Below, in pieces: positions 1 through 9,115 of a stretch of 64,000 nt of DNA (the stretch's first letter is position 1; each line of letters begins with the position of its first letter). The translations under genes and the position numbers were made by a program. The DNA lies in assembly GCF_947250775.1 (NCBI RefSeq), contig NZ_OX366349.1:1488001-1552000 (forward strand), written 5' to 3'. This DNA is from Wolbachia endosymbiont (group A) of Rhinocyllus conicus (lineage in GTDB: Bacteria; Pseudomonadota; Alphaproteobacteria; Rickettsiales; Anaplasmataceae). The notes under the pieces were generated by a model. That model was not told where the DNA came from. It was given only the letters and a program-made list of their open reading frames with translations, and ran no database searches.

Positions 1-2
1 AA

Positions 3-206
3 AACGCGAGTATTAAAATAAGTGAGTTTTTAAATAGTAAATTCTGCACAGAAAACAACATTGCTGGTTTCTCAATATTAAATGGTAGTCAGAGAGAAGT
101 TATAAAAGGCCACATAGATGATAAAAGAGTAAGGTACTATGATTTAGGTACCACAGCTCAATATGGAATAAAGTTTGATTGGTATGTAGGTGAAAAAAAA
201 ATGTAG
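3..206 (+). CDS. C-terminal end of a hypothetical protein (truncated by window start)
   Basis: An open frame enters from the left edge and stops at TAG 204-206. It encodes about 67 residues ending in VGEKKM, with an aromatic patch (RVRYYDLGTT) and no motif I recognise. The frame overlaps the start of the next small gene by 17 bases. It could be the end of a longer Wolbachia protein or a degraded piece. No function is proposed. Confidence 0.4.
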   Translation, partial: NASIKISEFLNSKFCTENNIAGFSILNGSQREVIKGHIDDKRVRYYDLGTTAQYGIKFDWYVGEKKM

Positions 207-453
207 CATTACATTAAGTGCTAATGGCGATGGCAGTATTAAAATAGTGGGTGATAGACCAGCTGATGGAGATTTGGAAAAAAATAAAGATGTAAAGATT
301 AAAGTTGGTGATCGTTATCTAAGCCTTGCTGATGCAGTAAAAACATGCAAACAGAATAGCCAGCAAAGGAATGAAAATTTGAGTAAAGTGAGTAGCAAAT
401 TTGACCAATCATTAGTTAGTCAGGGTGCGGAACGCATCAATAGTCGTACGTAA
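190..453 (+). CDS. Small hypothetical protein
   Basis: An 87-residue frame starts at GTG 190 (in-frame stop at 187) and ends at 453. It is rich in Lys, Asp and Ser (DLEKNKDVKIKVGDRYLSL) with no transmembrane segment or signal peptide. No strong ribosome binding site is visible and the start lies inside the 3' end of the upstream frame, so this could instead be a frameshifted continuation of that gene. It sits upstream of lepA on the same strand. I do not recognise the family. Confidence 0.35.
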   Translation: MKKKCSITLSANGDGSIKIVGDRPADGDLEKNKDVKIKVGDRYLSLADAVKTCKQNSQQRNENLSKVSSKFDQSLVSQGAERINSRT

Positions 454-569
454 AAAACCTAATGCGCTATTTTCTTATAGAAGAAAGAAGTTCCTATATA
501 CATAAATAATTGCCCTGATAACACTTAAAATGTAAAATAGTTTTACTAATTAAGTATAGTAGGCCATAA

Positions 570-2366
570 ATGAACAACATAAGAAATTTTGCAATAATAG
601 CGCATATAGACCACGGTAAGTCAACGCTTGCTGACCGTTTAATAGAGAAATGTAACGGCCTTGAGGCAAGAGAAATGATCAATCAAATACTCGATTCAAT
701 GGATATAGAGCGTGAACGTGGCATTACAATTAAAGCACAGACGGTAAAACTCAATTATACGGCAAATGACGGTAATCAATATTGCCTAAATCTCATGGAC
801 ACCCCAGGTCACGTTGACTTTTCTTACGAGGTAAGTCGAAGCTTAGCTGCATGTGAAGGTTCACTTTTAGTAGTAGATAGTAGCCAGGGCGTTGAAGCAC
901 AAACCCTTGCAAATGTATATAAAGCTATTGACAACAACCATGAAATAATAGTTGTGCTCAATAAAGTTGATCTTCCTGCTGCAGATCCAGAAGGGGTAAA
1001 ACTCCAGGTTGAGGAAATAATTGGTATTGACGCAAGTGAGTCAGTTTTAATATCGGCAAAAACTGGACTTGGGATAAAAGATGTACTGGAAGCAATAGTG
1101 GCAAAACTTCCAGCTCCTCAAGGTGATGTGAATGCTCCACTACAGGCAATTTTAGTTGATAGTTGGTATGACACTTATTTGGGAGTAGTAATTTTAGTAC
1201 GAATTAAAAATGGAGTGCTAAAAAAGGGCATGAAGATTGTTATGATGTCTAATAACTCTACATACCAAGTGGACAATATCGGTATTTTTACTCCTAAAAA
1301 AGTAATGACAGGTGAACTCTCAGCAGGTGAAGTTGGTTTTATCACTGCTTCAATGAAGGAAGTTGCAGACTGTAGAGTGGGAGACACTATTACTGAAGAG
1401 AAAAGACCGTGCAGCAAGGCATTGCCTGGTTTTAAAGAAGTGCACCCTGTGGTATTTTGTAGTATTTTTCCTAATAAAACGGACGACTTTAAATATTTAA
1501 GAGAAGCACTGGAAAAATTACATTTGAATGATGCAAGTTTTACTTTTGAAGCAGAAACTTCAAATGCGCTAGGCTATGGATTTCGTTGTGGTTTTTTGGG
1601 AATGTTGCATCTTGAAGTTATTCAAGAAAGGCTCGAGAGAGAATTTGATTTAGATCTAACAGCAACTGCACCGAGTGTTATATATAAGGTTACAACGCAA
1701 GGTGGTGAAGTTCTGAGCATTCATAATCCTAGTGACATGCCAGATCCAACAAAGATTCAAATGGTAGAAGAGCCGTGGATTACTGCAACTATAATGGTCC
1801 CTGACCAATATTTAGGTGAGATTCTATCATTATGTGAAGAGAGGAGGGGAGAACAGGAAGATTTATCTTACATTGGTAACACAACAACAGCATTGTTAAG
1901 ATATAAGTTACCACTGTCTGAAGTTGTTTTTGACTTTTATGATCGATTAAAATCAATTTCCAAGGGGTATGCAAGTTTGGATTGGGAAATTTCCAGCTAT
2001 CTGGTAAGCCAAATAGATAAATTAAGCTTTTTAATTAATGGAGAGCCCGTAGATGCACTGGCTTGTATCGCTCACAAAAGCAGAGCAGAAAAAAGGGGGC
2101 GTGAAATATGCGCACGCTTGAAGGATCTAATACCACGTCAGCAATATAAAATCGCGATTCAAGCGGCAGTGGGCGGGAAAATTATTGCCAGAGAAACGAT
2201 TAATCCATATAGAAAAGATGTAACAGCTAAACTCTATGGTGGAGATGTAACGCGAAGAATGAAACTGCTTGAAAAGCAAAAGAAGGGTAAAAAAAGGTTG
2301 CATTCTATAGGGAACGTAAATATTCCACAGAATGCTTTTATTCAAGCTTTAAAGATAAGTGATTGA
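570..2366 (+). CDS. lepA: Elongation factor 4 (LepA), back-translocating ribosomal GTPase
   Basis: A 598-residue protein of normal LepA length. The G domain starts at the N-terminus: G1 AHIDHGKST (about residues 10-18), switch II DTPGHVDF (about 75-82) and G4 NKVD (about 130). EF-Tu domain 2 and EF-G-like domains III and V follow, with the LepA-specific C-terminal domain ending near residue 598 and containing conserved EKQKKGKKR. In bacteria LepA binds the 70S ribosome and helps in biogenesis or back-translocation under stress. It is a single-copy core gene and marks host chromosome left of the prophage. Start is ATG 570. Confidence 0.97.
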   Translation: MNNIRNFAIIAHIDHGKSTLADRLIEKCNGLEAREMINQILDSMDIERERGITIKAQTVKLNYTANDGNQYCLNLMDTPGHVDFSYEVSRSLAACEGSLLVVDSSQGVEAQTLANVYKAIDNNHEIIVVLNKVDLPAADPEGVKLQVEEIIGIDASESVLISAKTGLGIKDVLEAIVAKLPAPQGDVNAPLQAILVDSWYDTYLGVVILVRIKNGVLKKGMKIVMMSNNSTYQVDNIGIFTPKKVMTGELSAGEVGFITASMKEVADCRVGDTITEEKRPCSKALPGFKEVHPVVFCSIFPNKTDDFKYLREALEKLHLNDASFTFEAETSNALGYGFRCGFLGMLHLEVIQERLEREFDLDLTATAPSVIYKVTTQGGEVLSIHNPSDMPDPTKIQMVEEPWITATIMVPDQYLGEILSLCEERRGEQEDLSYIGNTTTALLRYKLPLSEVVFDFYDRLKSISKGYASLDWEISSYLVSQIDKLSFLINGEPVDALACIAHKSRAEKRGREICARLKDLIPRQQYKIAIQAAVGGKIIARETINPYRKDVTAKLYGGDVTRRMKLLEKQKKGKKRLHSIGNVNIPQNAFIQALKISD

Positions 2367-2666
2367 TCTTAAAAGACTTCTTGTATAGTTTTTGGCAACA
2401 ACCGTTAGAAACGAAAAACTTACTTGACACCCTTCGCCAGCCCCCTTATCATGGTACTGAAGGTATTCAGTTATCTTCATCTGTGCAGATTAAACAGCAA
2501 GAAAACAACGTAGTTGGCGTCTTATTTTTAATTTTTTGCACTATGTGCACCTTATGTCTTCACAACATTTCTGGGTTTTTACCTATATAAGCTGAAACGC
2601 GCTTATAAGTCGTTTAAGACAGTATAGTACGCCAATTTGCAGGATTAGAGAGTGACAACTAGCTAA
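2367..2666. other. Non-coding stretch, probable degenerate Wolbachia repeat
   Basis: About 300 bp between lepA and the first IS element. A 75-codon frame (2363-2590) exists but starts at TTG inside the lepA stop and has no ribosome binding site. The DNA looks like a decayed repeat rather than a gene, and I suspect the dispersed repeat type common in Wolbachia; this is recall, not proof. No promoter or RNA structure stands out. Confidence 0.3.
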
Positions 2667-2748
2667 TACCAATTCCCACTATACAAAGAACAGATAGAAG
2701 ATAATGGAAAAAAAGCTATACTAAAGTAAGTGAAATAGCGAGGTTTAA

Positions 2749-3267
2749 ATGGCATTAAGGTCAAAACTATTAGACGAAAAAGTTGTAAATTTGGCGAAAG
2801 AAATGTTAAAAAAGGTCAGAAATAATGCATATGTTTCAAAAAAGTTACAAGCGGTAATAGCAGGAAAAGAAAGTAGTATAAGCGCTGTAGCAAGAATATG
2901 TAAAATTTCAAGGACTGCTTTGACTGAATGGATAAAGCATCTAAAATTTGGTAGAGTAGAAAAACTATTTGCCCCGTCTCAGCGGCGAAGAAAAAGCAAA
3001 TTAAACAAAAATCAACGTAAGCAAATTGAAATATGGGTAGAAAAAAATCCAAATATTACTATTAAGGAAGTGCGAATAAAAATCTCAGAGGAATTTGACC
3101 TAAACATCGGTAAATCAACAGTGCACCGTGAGATACAAAGGATGAAATTTTCTTACATAACACCAAGGCCAATGCACCATAAACAAGATAAAAACAAGCA
3201 AGAAGAGTTTAAAAAATACTTCAATAAAATAGTCAATTCCCACCCTGAAAAGGAGGTATTTTTTTGA
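2749..3267 (+). CDS. IS630 transposase, upstream frame (helix-turn-helix part)
   Basis: A 172-residue frame from ATG 2749. Its N-terminal half has a helix-turn-helix (AVARICKISRTALTEWIKHL, about residues 45-65) and a second winged-helix region (IGKSTVHREIQRM) near residue 125. It stops at TGA 3265-3267 directly after a seven-T run (3259-3265). The catalytic domain continues in the +1 (equivalently -2) frame, so a full transposase needs frameshifting or transcriptional slippage at that run. Confidence 0.85.
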   Translation: MALRSKLLDEKVVNLAKEMLKKVRNNAYVSKKLQAVIAGKESSISAVARICKISRTALTEWIKHLKFGRVEKLFAPSQRRRKSKLNKNQRKQIEIWVEKNPNITIKEVRIKISEEFDLNIGKSTVHREIQRMKFSYITPRPMHHKQDKNKQEEFKKYFNKIVNSHPEKEVFF

Positions 3268-3751
3268 TGAATCACGATTTGGAACTCATTCAAAAATCGG
3301 ACACGGATGGTTCAAAAAAGGGATCAGAACGCAGGTTAAAATAAAAATCGGTAGACAAAATTTCTATATCTACAGTGCGGTAAATCCAAGAAGTGGTAAG
3401 GAAATTAGCCTACTTGCTCCATATGTAAACACTGATTGTATGAATATATTTCTGGAGCAGATGTCGAAAGATTTAGGCACGAAAGAAGCCTTTCTTGTAA
3501 TGGATTGTGCAAGTTGGCATAGATCAAAAAGTTTGAAATTTCAGGAAAACATTACCATTATATACTTGCCTCCTTATTCACCTGAACTGAATCCTGTTGA
3601 GAGGTTGTGGCAATATATCAAACACAATACTTTACGCAACAGAGTCTACGATACCATAGGCTTACTTGAAGATGTTGTGTGTAATTTTATTGTCAGTATT
3701 TCCAGCACTACTATTAAACGAGTTTGTAATGTTTCTTATTTGTTCGATTAG
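3266..3751 (+). CDS. IS630 transposase, downstream frame (DDE catalytic domain)
   Basis: A frame entered from the T-run, beginning DESRFG with no start codon of its own at the junction; an internal ATG at 3440 gives a shorter protein. The catalytic triad is visible: D of DESRFG, D of VMDCASWH and E of NPVERLW, the last in the IS630 block LPPYSPELNPVERLW. The identical arrangement in the second copy argues that the frame change is a feature of the element, although copying of one mutant would look the same. Confidence 0.85.
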   Translation, partial: DESRFGTHSKIGHGWFKKGIRTQVKIKIGRQNFYIYSAVNPRSGKEISLLAPYVNTDCMNIFLEQMSKDLGTKEAFLVMDCASWHRSKSLKFQENITIIYLPPYSPELNPVERLWQYIKHNTLRNRVYDTIGLLEDVVCNFIVSISSTTIKRVCNVSYLFD

Positions 3752-3865
3752 TAATGGAATTTGGTATAAGTTGTTCTACATCTTCAACTTTTTCGAGTTT
3801 GGTATTGGGCTTTATAAAGATTGTACAGCGCAAAACCTACATAAGCCAATCCCCGCCAATTACCG

Positions 3866-4299
3866 CTATAACGTGCATTTCCAGGATATAGCAACACTAC
3901 TCACTAATAACGCTGTACCAACAAAACCAGTTAAGATTGTTTGTCTTTGCTGCGTTGTTTTTATTGATGGGTTGTCTTTTTTGTCTATTGCATCGCCATC
4001 AAAACACACAGCTAAAGAGGGGCTGTCAGTGGCATTTGGCGTTTCTATTGAGGAGTTTTGGGCTTTTTCGCTGGTTTCACATGTAGGTTGAAGTGTATTA
4101 AGATCATCACTATTTTCGTTGATATTTTCACACAATTGAGTGTCGATTTCTGTAGCTTTTTCAGCATTAGTTTGTTCTTTTACCTCAACATCTTTTGGTA
4201 CATCAGAGGTCCTTGATTCCTCTGTATCAACTGCAGTAGCGGCAATTTGGCTACCTTTCTTATTTCTCAGCAATACCTTTCAATAGTTTTGGTGTTCAT
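3866..4299 (-). pseudogene. Small C-terminally anchored membrane protein, frameshifted at codon 8
   Basis: Reading the minus strand, ATG at 4299 follows a good ribosome binding site (AGGAGAG near 4306-4313) and gives MNTKTIER, then meets TGA. One missing A in the A-run after codon 7 accounts for this: the other frame runs on from 4273 as 135 codons to TAG 3866. The encoded protein is acidic and Glu/Thr/Ser-rich, ending in a hydrophobic segment (TGFVGTALLVSSVAIS). No enzymatic motif is seen. It lies just downstream of the recombinase gene on the same strand. It may be a pseudogene or a slippage-switchable gene. Confidence 0.55.
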
Positions 4300-4336
4300 A
4301 GTTTCTCTCCTTTTGTTGTTTTTATAAATGGTGTAA

Positions 4337-5821
4337 TTACGCCGCTAATCCATAAAATTTCTCTAGTTGCTCACTCCACAACACCGGTATTTCCCTCAAG
4401 TCAGCTAACTTCAAACCCCGTGGCTGCCTCCCATTTACTATGTCTTCTTTAATCTTCGGAGCTAAATAATTTAATCTCAAAATTTGCTGTATACGTCTTG
4501 TACCTATACTAATTTTGGCACTCAGTTCCTTCACACTTCTATATTTTCCCTCTTCAAGTTGCCGTTTCCATAGGTGGGCTCTCACCACTGCTTTCAGTAG
4601 TGCATTGTTTGTTTTTCCTTCTGGTTCTACTACTGTGCATTTGCTTACTTTCTTCTTTATTGGTATAAATTTTTCCTCTGACCCAGAATGCACCTCTATT
4701 CCATCCTCTCTCACCATTACTCTCTTTATTAACTTTTTCACTACTTCTTTTTGCTTTCCAAAACTTAAATTTTTCCACTCTTCCGCTTTTTCTCCCCATT
4801 TTTCATATAAATCTTCCGTTTTCTTCATCACTTCTTTTTCCACCTCTCCTGCTACTATTGTTCGATTTACTGATTCACAATTCTTTCCCCTTAAGTGATT
4901 GTTGCATACATAATATCGATATCTCTTATTCTCTTTTTTTGCATATGTCAGTGTCATATTTACACCACAGCTCTTGCACTTAATTATTCCCCTAAGCAGC
5001 GCTTCCTCATATTTTGCTTTTCTATATGGCTGATTCCTTATTAATTCTTGTGCTTTTTGCCATTTTTCTTCCTCTATTATTGCTTCATGCTTTCCTTCAT
5101 ACTCTTTCTCATAATGTCTTATCTTTCCCATATATATTGGATTTGTTATTATTCTCCTTACCGTCGCTTTTTTAAAGATATCTGATTTTGTTCGGTATCC
5201 TTCTCTGTTTAACTCTCTTGCCAACTCTGCCATTGACTTCAGCTCCAAATATCTTTCAAATATATGCTTTACTGTTTTTGCTTCTTTCTCATTTATTATT
5301 AATTCTTTATCTTTTACATCATACCCAAGTGGTAAAGTTCCACCCATCCATAAACCTTGTTCTTTTGATGTTGCTATTTTGTTTTTTACTCTCTCTACTA
5401 TCATTTCTCTTTCTAGTTGTGCTGCTCCTGATAACACTGTTTGTACGAACTTTCCCATTGGCGTATTATTATCAAATATCTGCGTTACTGCTACAAAATT
5501 TACTCGGTGCCTTCTAAAAAATGATGTTACTTCGATGCTGTCTTTTGTTTCCCTTGATAGTCTGTCTAATGTATATACTACTACACAATCTACTTCTCCT
5601 GTTTTTACATCTTCAAACAATTCCTTTATCGCTGGTCTTTCTAAATTTTTCCCTGAATATCCTCCATCATCGTACCTTTTTGCCAATATCACCCAGCCTT
5701 CTCTGCTCTTTATGTACTTTTCACATGCTACTCGCTGGGCATCAAGACTGTTAAACTTTTTTTCTAGCCCATCCTCATTTGATTTTCTCGTATATATCGC
5801 ACATCTTATTTCTTCACACAC
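4337..5821 (-). CDS. Large serine recombinase (phage WO integrase)
   Basis: About 494 residues from GTG 5821, which overlaps the stop of the upstream gene by 8 bases and has a GGAGAG site five bases before it; the open frame extends to ATG 5863. The resolvase domain holds the nucleophile serine in AIYTRKSNEDG, with downstream YTLDRLSRETKDS and Arg-rich helix E. A recombinase domain follows (about 165-280), then a zinc ribbon (CKSCG with CNNHLRGKNC) and a coiled coil. The C-terminal tail has an extra helix-turn-helix-like stretch (ELSAKISIGTRRIQQIL). Such enzymes integrate and excise phage DNA between attP and attB. Its place at the prophage edge next to the host lepA region fits. Confidence 0.93.
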   Translation of the reverse strand: MCEEIRCAIYTRKSNEDGLEKKFNSLDAQRVACEKYIKSREGWVILAKRYDDGGYSGKNLERPAIKELFEDVKTGEVDCVVVYTLDRLSRETKDSIEVTSFFRRHRVNFVAVTQIFDNNTPMGKFVQTVLSGAAQLEREMIVERVKNKIATSKEQGLWMGGTLPLGYDVKDKELIINEKEAKTVKHIFERYLELKSMAELARELNREGYRTKSDIFKKATVRRIITNPIYMGKIRHYEKEYEGKHEAIIEEEKWQKAQELIRNQPYRKAKYEEALLRGIIKCKSCGVNMTLTYAKKENKRYRYYVCNNHLRGKNCESVNRTIVAGEVEKEVMKKTEDLYEKWGEKAEEWKNLSFGKQKEVVKKLIKRVMVREDGIEVHSGSEEKFIPIKKKVSKCTVVEPEGKTNNALLKAVVRAHLWKRQLEEGKYRSVKELSAKISIGTRRIQQILRLNYLAPKIKEDIVNGRQPRGLKLADLREIPVLWSEQLEKFYGLAA

Positions 5822-6251
5822 TTTTTCTCTCCTTTTCACGCATCCCAAACAAGAGCGGTCCATTGTAGCTCATTCCCATTATTTTTCCTGCTACTGCTGA
5901 CAATGATGTATAAAACTCTTCTTTGTAGATCAAACCCTTATCTGTTACCATCACTGCATGCGTTTCTTCCCCTCTCTCTAATATTAGCTCTGTTCCTGCT
6001 GCTGGTAGTTTGTCACTACTTATTCTTTTTCCTTTCTCTAGCCGATCTGCCAGATATTCTAGTCTTTTTGTCCCCTTTCTTGACATTTCTCCATACGCTT
6101 TTTCCTGCATTCTATAAGCTAATCTTGGTATCAGGTATTTCTTTGAGTATCTAGGCGCTTCTTTTCCATATACCTTCTTCCATATTCTCCTTAGCTCTTC
6201 TAACGTTTTTTTCTCCAAATTCATCACTTTCTTTTCTATTTCTTTCTCCAT
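5814..6251 (-). CDS. DUF2924 family protein
   Basis: A 145-residue basic protein. The N-terminal coiled-coil (LEKKTLEELRRIWKKVYGKE) and the core APRYSKKYLIPRLAYRMQE match the DUF2924 pattern often found beside phage serine recombinases. The C-terminal half (ERGEETHAVMVTDKGLIYKE, then YTSLSAVAGKIMG) is the typical DUF2924 strand-rich end. Its stop overlaps the recombinase start, so the two are likely translationally coupled and may work together, for example as an accessory factor; that role is inferred. Confidence 0.85.
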   Translation of the reverse strand: MEKEIEKKVMNLEKKTLEELRRIWKKVYGKEAPRYSKKYLIPRLAYRMQEKAYGEMSRKGTKRLEYLADRLEKGKRISSDKLPAAGTELILERGEETHAVMVTDKGLIYKEEFYTSLSAVAGKIMGMSYNGPLLFGMREKERKSV

Positions 6252-6255
6252 ATTT

Positions 6256-6708
6256 TTAGCCCTTCATAAATAGCTTTTCAATTCTGTCTGTTTCTTTCTT
6301 TAATACCTCGGTTACTTCTTTACTATAATCCATTGCTGTCATTCCAAATTTATCTGCTTGCTCTATTTCAGCCCCTGCTTTTACTAGCTCTTTTACTATT
6401 TCTTTTTCTCCTACCATACATGCAAGGTGCAGAGGTGTGCATTTACTGCCATACTCTTCAGCATTAATATTCCCTCCTGATCTTATTAACTCTTTTACAT
6501 TTTCTAGATTCTTCTCCGTTACCGCTAGGTGCAGTGCTGTATATCCTCTTGCATCTGCTGCATTCACATTCACTCCTTTTTCGATTAATAACCTCACTGT
6601 TTTTGCGTCTACTGCATAATGTAGAACTGTTCTTCCATTCTCATCTCTTTCATAAATATTTTTACATGAGTTCTCTAATAGTGACTCCTCTTTTTCTTTT
6701 TTACTCAT
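6256..6708 (-). CDS. Ankyrin-repeat protein (short)
   Basis: A 150-residue protein with about three and a half ankyrin repeats: NGRTVLHYAVDAKTVRLLIE, RGYTALHLAVTEKNLENVKE, and TPLHLACMVGEKEIVKELVK followed by a partial repeat. It lacks a signal peptide or transmembrane segment. It lies 4 bases from the DUF2924 gene in the same minus-strand run. The repeats closely resemble those of the next gene upstream, so the pair arose by tandem duplication. In Wolbachia ankyrin proteins are candidate host-interaction factors; no target can be named. Confidence 0.9.
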   Translation of the reverse strand: MSKKEKEESLLENSCKNIYERDENGRTVLHYAVDAKTVRLLIEKGVNVNAADARGYTALHLAVTEKNLENVKELIRSGGNINAEEYGSKCTPLHLACMVGEKEIVKELVKAGAEIEQADKFGMTAMDYSKEVTEVLKKETDRIEKLFMKG

Positions 6709-6746
6709 AATCTACCTCACCTTTTCTTTAAATTTAAGCCCCTCTT

Positions 6747-7475
6747 TTAAGCCTTCTTTCTCACCACCTCATCTATCATTTCGTTCACTTGGCTCATTAT
6801 CTTGCTTGCTAAATTTTCACATTCTTCCTTTATTAGTGATTTGTCTCTCTTCCTTATTTCTCCTATCTCTATTATTTTTAGCTCCGGCATATAGCTCCCA
6901 TTCAACATGTCTGCTATTTCTCCCACTAGCCTCTCTATTCCATAGCACGTCAATTCTCTACTTTTTGTTACTCCTCCTTTTTCTCTCAGAAATTTACTTG
7001 CCTTTTCACTTTCTTTGCTATCACATAGACGATACTTTTCACTTTCCCAGATGTAATACATTGGTGTTGCACCGTACTTATTCAGTTGATTAACTTCAGC
7101 TCCGGCCTTTACTAGCTCTTTTATTATTTCAACTCCTGCTCCTCCTATTTTGCATGCAGAGTGCAGTGGCGTACATCCAGTGACATATTGAGTGGCATTT
7201 ACTTCCGCTCCCGACCTTATCAGCACCTTTACATTTTCTAAGCTTTTCGCAAATACTGCACAGTGCAGTGGTGTATAACCCTTCTTATCTCTTGCATTTA
7301 CCTCTGCTCCTTTTTTTATTAATAACCTCACTGTTTTGTAATCAGAGATTTCTACTGCTTGATGCAATATCGTCTCTCCTTCTTCATTTCTTTTATTAAT
7401 GTTTTTAAACCCGTTACTTGATACTTCTTTAAAAAACTTACTAAAAGATTCTCTCTTTTCTTTGCTAAACTTCAT
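6747..7475 (-). CDS. Ankyrin-repeat protein with helical C-terminal domain
   Basis: A 242-residue protein. Three to four ankyrin repeats occupy about residues 25-150 (for example KGYTPLHCAVFAKSLENVKV and GCTPLHSACKIGGAGVEIIK). The last 80 residues are charged and helical (ending EMIDEVVRKKA) and have no counterpart in the downstream paralogue. No export signal is visible. It is the first gene after the baseplate cluster, with a 167-bp gap upstream that could hold a promoter, though none is clear. Confidence 0.9.
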   Translation of the reverse strand: MKFSKEKRESFSKFFKEVSSNGFKNINKRNEEGETILHQAVEISDYKTVRLLIKKGAEVNARDKKGYTPLHCAVFAKSLENVKVLIRSGAEVNATQYVTGCTPLHSACKIGGAGVEIIKELVKAGAEVNQLNKYGATPMYYIWESEKYRLCDSKESEKASKFLREKGGVTKSRELTCYGIERLVGEIADMLNGSYMPELKIIEIGEIRKRDKSLIKEECENLASKIMSQVNEMIDEVVRKKA

Positions 7476-7642
7476 ACTTACCTCACAAAATTAGCTTTTC
7501 TAGCGCCAGACAAATTTCTTATATTTACCTGCCGCTATTCAAGTCATGTCCTTTTTAGCATGAGAAAGCAAGTCTTTTTCTTTTTATTTCATACATTTTA
7601 ACCTATTATTAATATAATATATGAGGATATAAATATAAGTAC

Positions 7643-8809
7643 TTAACTTATTATAGATATTACTTGGCTATTTTTCCAACTTCTGTTCAAATGACGATGT
7701 TCGTGCCACGTTAGTACACCTGGGTAAAACACTAAAATGTAATTTTCTAACTCGTGTATTGCGTCCTTTTGCTTTAAATCTAAATTGTTTTCAAAATGAA
7801 CATAGTGTTCTGCCACACCAAATCTTATAACTTTTTGGTTGGTAAAATCTTCTACCTTGTAATGGTGAGTAACGCTAAACCTTTCTAAAATTGGCTTGTA
7901 CTTTAAGTTCCACAGTTCTTCAGACAGTTTACTACTTCCTAGTAAAAATTTACTTCCTTTTTCTTCCACACTACCAACTGGAAAACATGCGTTTATTTCC
8001 CCCAAGTTCCAACTGTCCGATAATATAACTTGCGCTTTTGCAAACTTAATCTCAGGTAATAAGCTCTGTGGTAAAGGGTATAGCGTTTTTAAATTATTCC
8101 ACTGATGACTTCTTTCATAAATACCGTTATAATTCTTTGTGTGAGGCTCGGTTTCTCCAAGTATTGCTACATCTAGCCGGTATATATCATTGCTTAAAGC
8201 TCGTTCATGATGATCGCGTAGATAACTCTCTATAACCTCAATTAATGGACCACTAGACCTGAAAAAATTTACTCTCCCAAATGATAACACCGGTCCATCT
8301 TCTTCTATTTTTACACCTGAGTAATCCGATAACAAATTTCCAAAAAAACTTTCATCTAAAATGAACCTACCAATGTTGTAGTGATCGTTAAAAATTCTCA
8401 TTAGTCTCGATCTTGCAGGTAATGATAGTTTTGCAAGCTCTACTACTGCATCAACAAAGAAATCATTTGGTACGTCTCTTATCCCTACCTGCAACTCAAA
8501 AAAGTGTTTACCGGGTGGCTCTTCAATAATTGTAATATCTTCTATATTTGCCCACTTTAGTGCTATTTTAAGTGATGCTGGAGTTCCTCTCAGTCTTTGA
8601 AATTTTACTCCTTCTACTACTGCTTTTCTTCTATCTTTTACCCAGCGTAGTATTTCTTCTAAGCCATATTCTTCTATTATCCACGGCAATGTTTCTTCTT
8701 CCAATCTAAATTTAAATCCTCTAATACAGCTTGGATCAACCTTATAATCTATTGCATCAACCAGTGCTTGCTCTTGCTTTGTTGCGTTTGGCGGTAATAA
8801 ACTTTTCAT
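7643..8809 (-). CDS. Phage tail protein I (P2 gpI family)
   Basis: A 388-residue protein. The N-terminal about 190 residues are gpI-like: LLPPNATKQEQALVDAID, then a stretch describing the pre-tail (LPWIIEEYGLEEILRWVKD, RGTPASLKIALKWA). The remainder is longer than P2 gpI and may bind the fibre or receptor side. It lies downstream of gpJ, the usual I after J order of P2-like phages, with a broken small plus-strand gene wedged between them. Tail protein I helps build the baseplate and attach fibres. Confidence 0.85.
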   Translation of the reverse strand: MKSLLPPNATKQEQALVDAIDYKVDPSCIRGFKFRLEEETLPWIIEEYGLEEILRWVKDRRKAVVEGVKFQRLRGTPASLKIALKWANIEDITIIEEPPGKHFFELQVGIRDVPNDFFVDAVVELAKLSLPARSRLMRIFNDHYNIGRFILDESFFGNLLSDYSGVKIEEDGPVLSFGRVNFFRSSGPLIEVIESYLRDHHERALSNDIYRLDVAILGETEPHTKNYNGIYERSHQWNNLKTLYPLPQSLLPEIKFAKAQVILSDSWNLGEINACFPVGSVEEKGSKFLLGSSKLSEELWNLKYKPILERFSVTHHYKVEDFTNQKVIRFGVAEHYVHFENNLDLKQKDAIHELENYILVFYPGVLTWHEHRHLNRSWKNSQVISIIS

Positions 8810-8856
8810 TTGTCTTTTCTTTCAAGTTGCTTTAATTTCCTTTATTTAGGTAGCTT

Positions 8857-9115
8857 ATGAGTAAGCAAGAGATCATTGCAGAACTGATCAAAAATAAAGA
8901 TGTTCTTAATATCGAAAACACTTTCCATAATATTTAACCATATTATCCATACTTTAAAAAACAAATTACAACTTCTGGAAGAAAATCAATACTTTCGTCT
9001 CCCTAACATTGGTCATTTTTATCCAGTAAACCTTAAACCACTTATTGCACGCAATCCCCTCACTGGTACGATTCCACAAAACAAAAAAATACGTTTTAAA
9101 TCCTATCTAACTTGA
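8857..9115 (+). pseudogene. HU-like DNA-binding protein, frameshifted
   Basis: On the plus strand ATG 8857 opens MSKQEIIAELIKNKDVLN and stops at TAA after about 26 codons. The other frame continues as a recognisable HU/IHF arm and C-terminus: IARNPLTGT followed by IPQNKKIRFKSYL, matching the RNPxTG...IP..K..F pattern of HU proteins. One base change separates the two frames. The 3' end overlaps the convergent baseplate J gene by about 20 bases. HU proteins bend DNA; this copy looks inactive unless frameshifting occurs. Confidence 0.6.

Larger units (their letters stand above)
2667..3766 (+). mobile_element. IS630-type insertion sequence, copy 1 (1100 bp)
   Basis: The element begins TACCAATTCCC and ends GGAATTTGGTA, giving imperfect terminal inverted repeats, TACCAA(A)TTCC. 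It is flanked by a direct 3-bp repeat TAA at 2664-2666 and 3767-3769. It carries two overlapping frames that together make one DDE transposase. An inverted copy of the same length, with identical predicted proteins, lies at 49212-50311, so both inserted recently or have been homogenised. The classical IS630 target duplication is TA; here both copies fit a 3-bp TNA duplication better. Confidence 0.9.

Noticed and set aside
2363..2590. 75-codon frame after lepA as a gene
   Set aside because: TTG start inside the lepA stop, no ribosome site, and composition like a decayed repeat.
5188..5900. Leu-rich plus-strand frames opposite the recombinase as membrane proteins
   Set aside because: They are antisense shadows of a strongly coding recombinase; AT-rich antisense readings give Leu/Phe/Ser-rich pseudo-membrane proteins.
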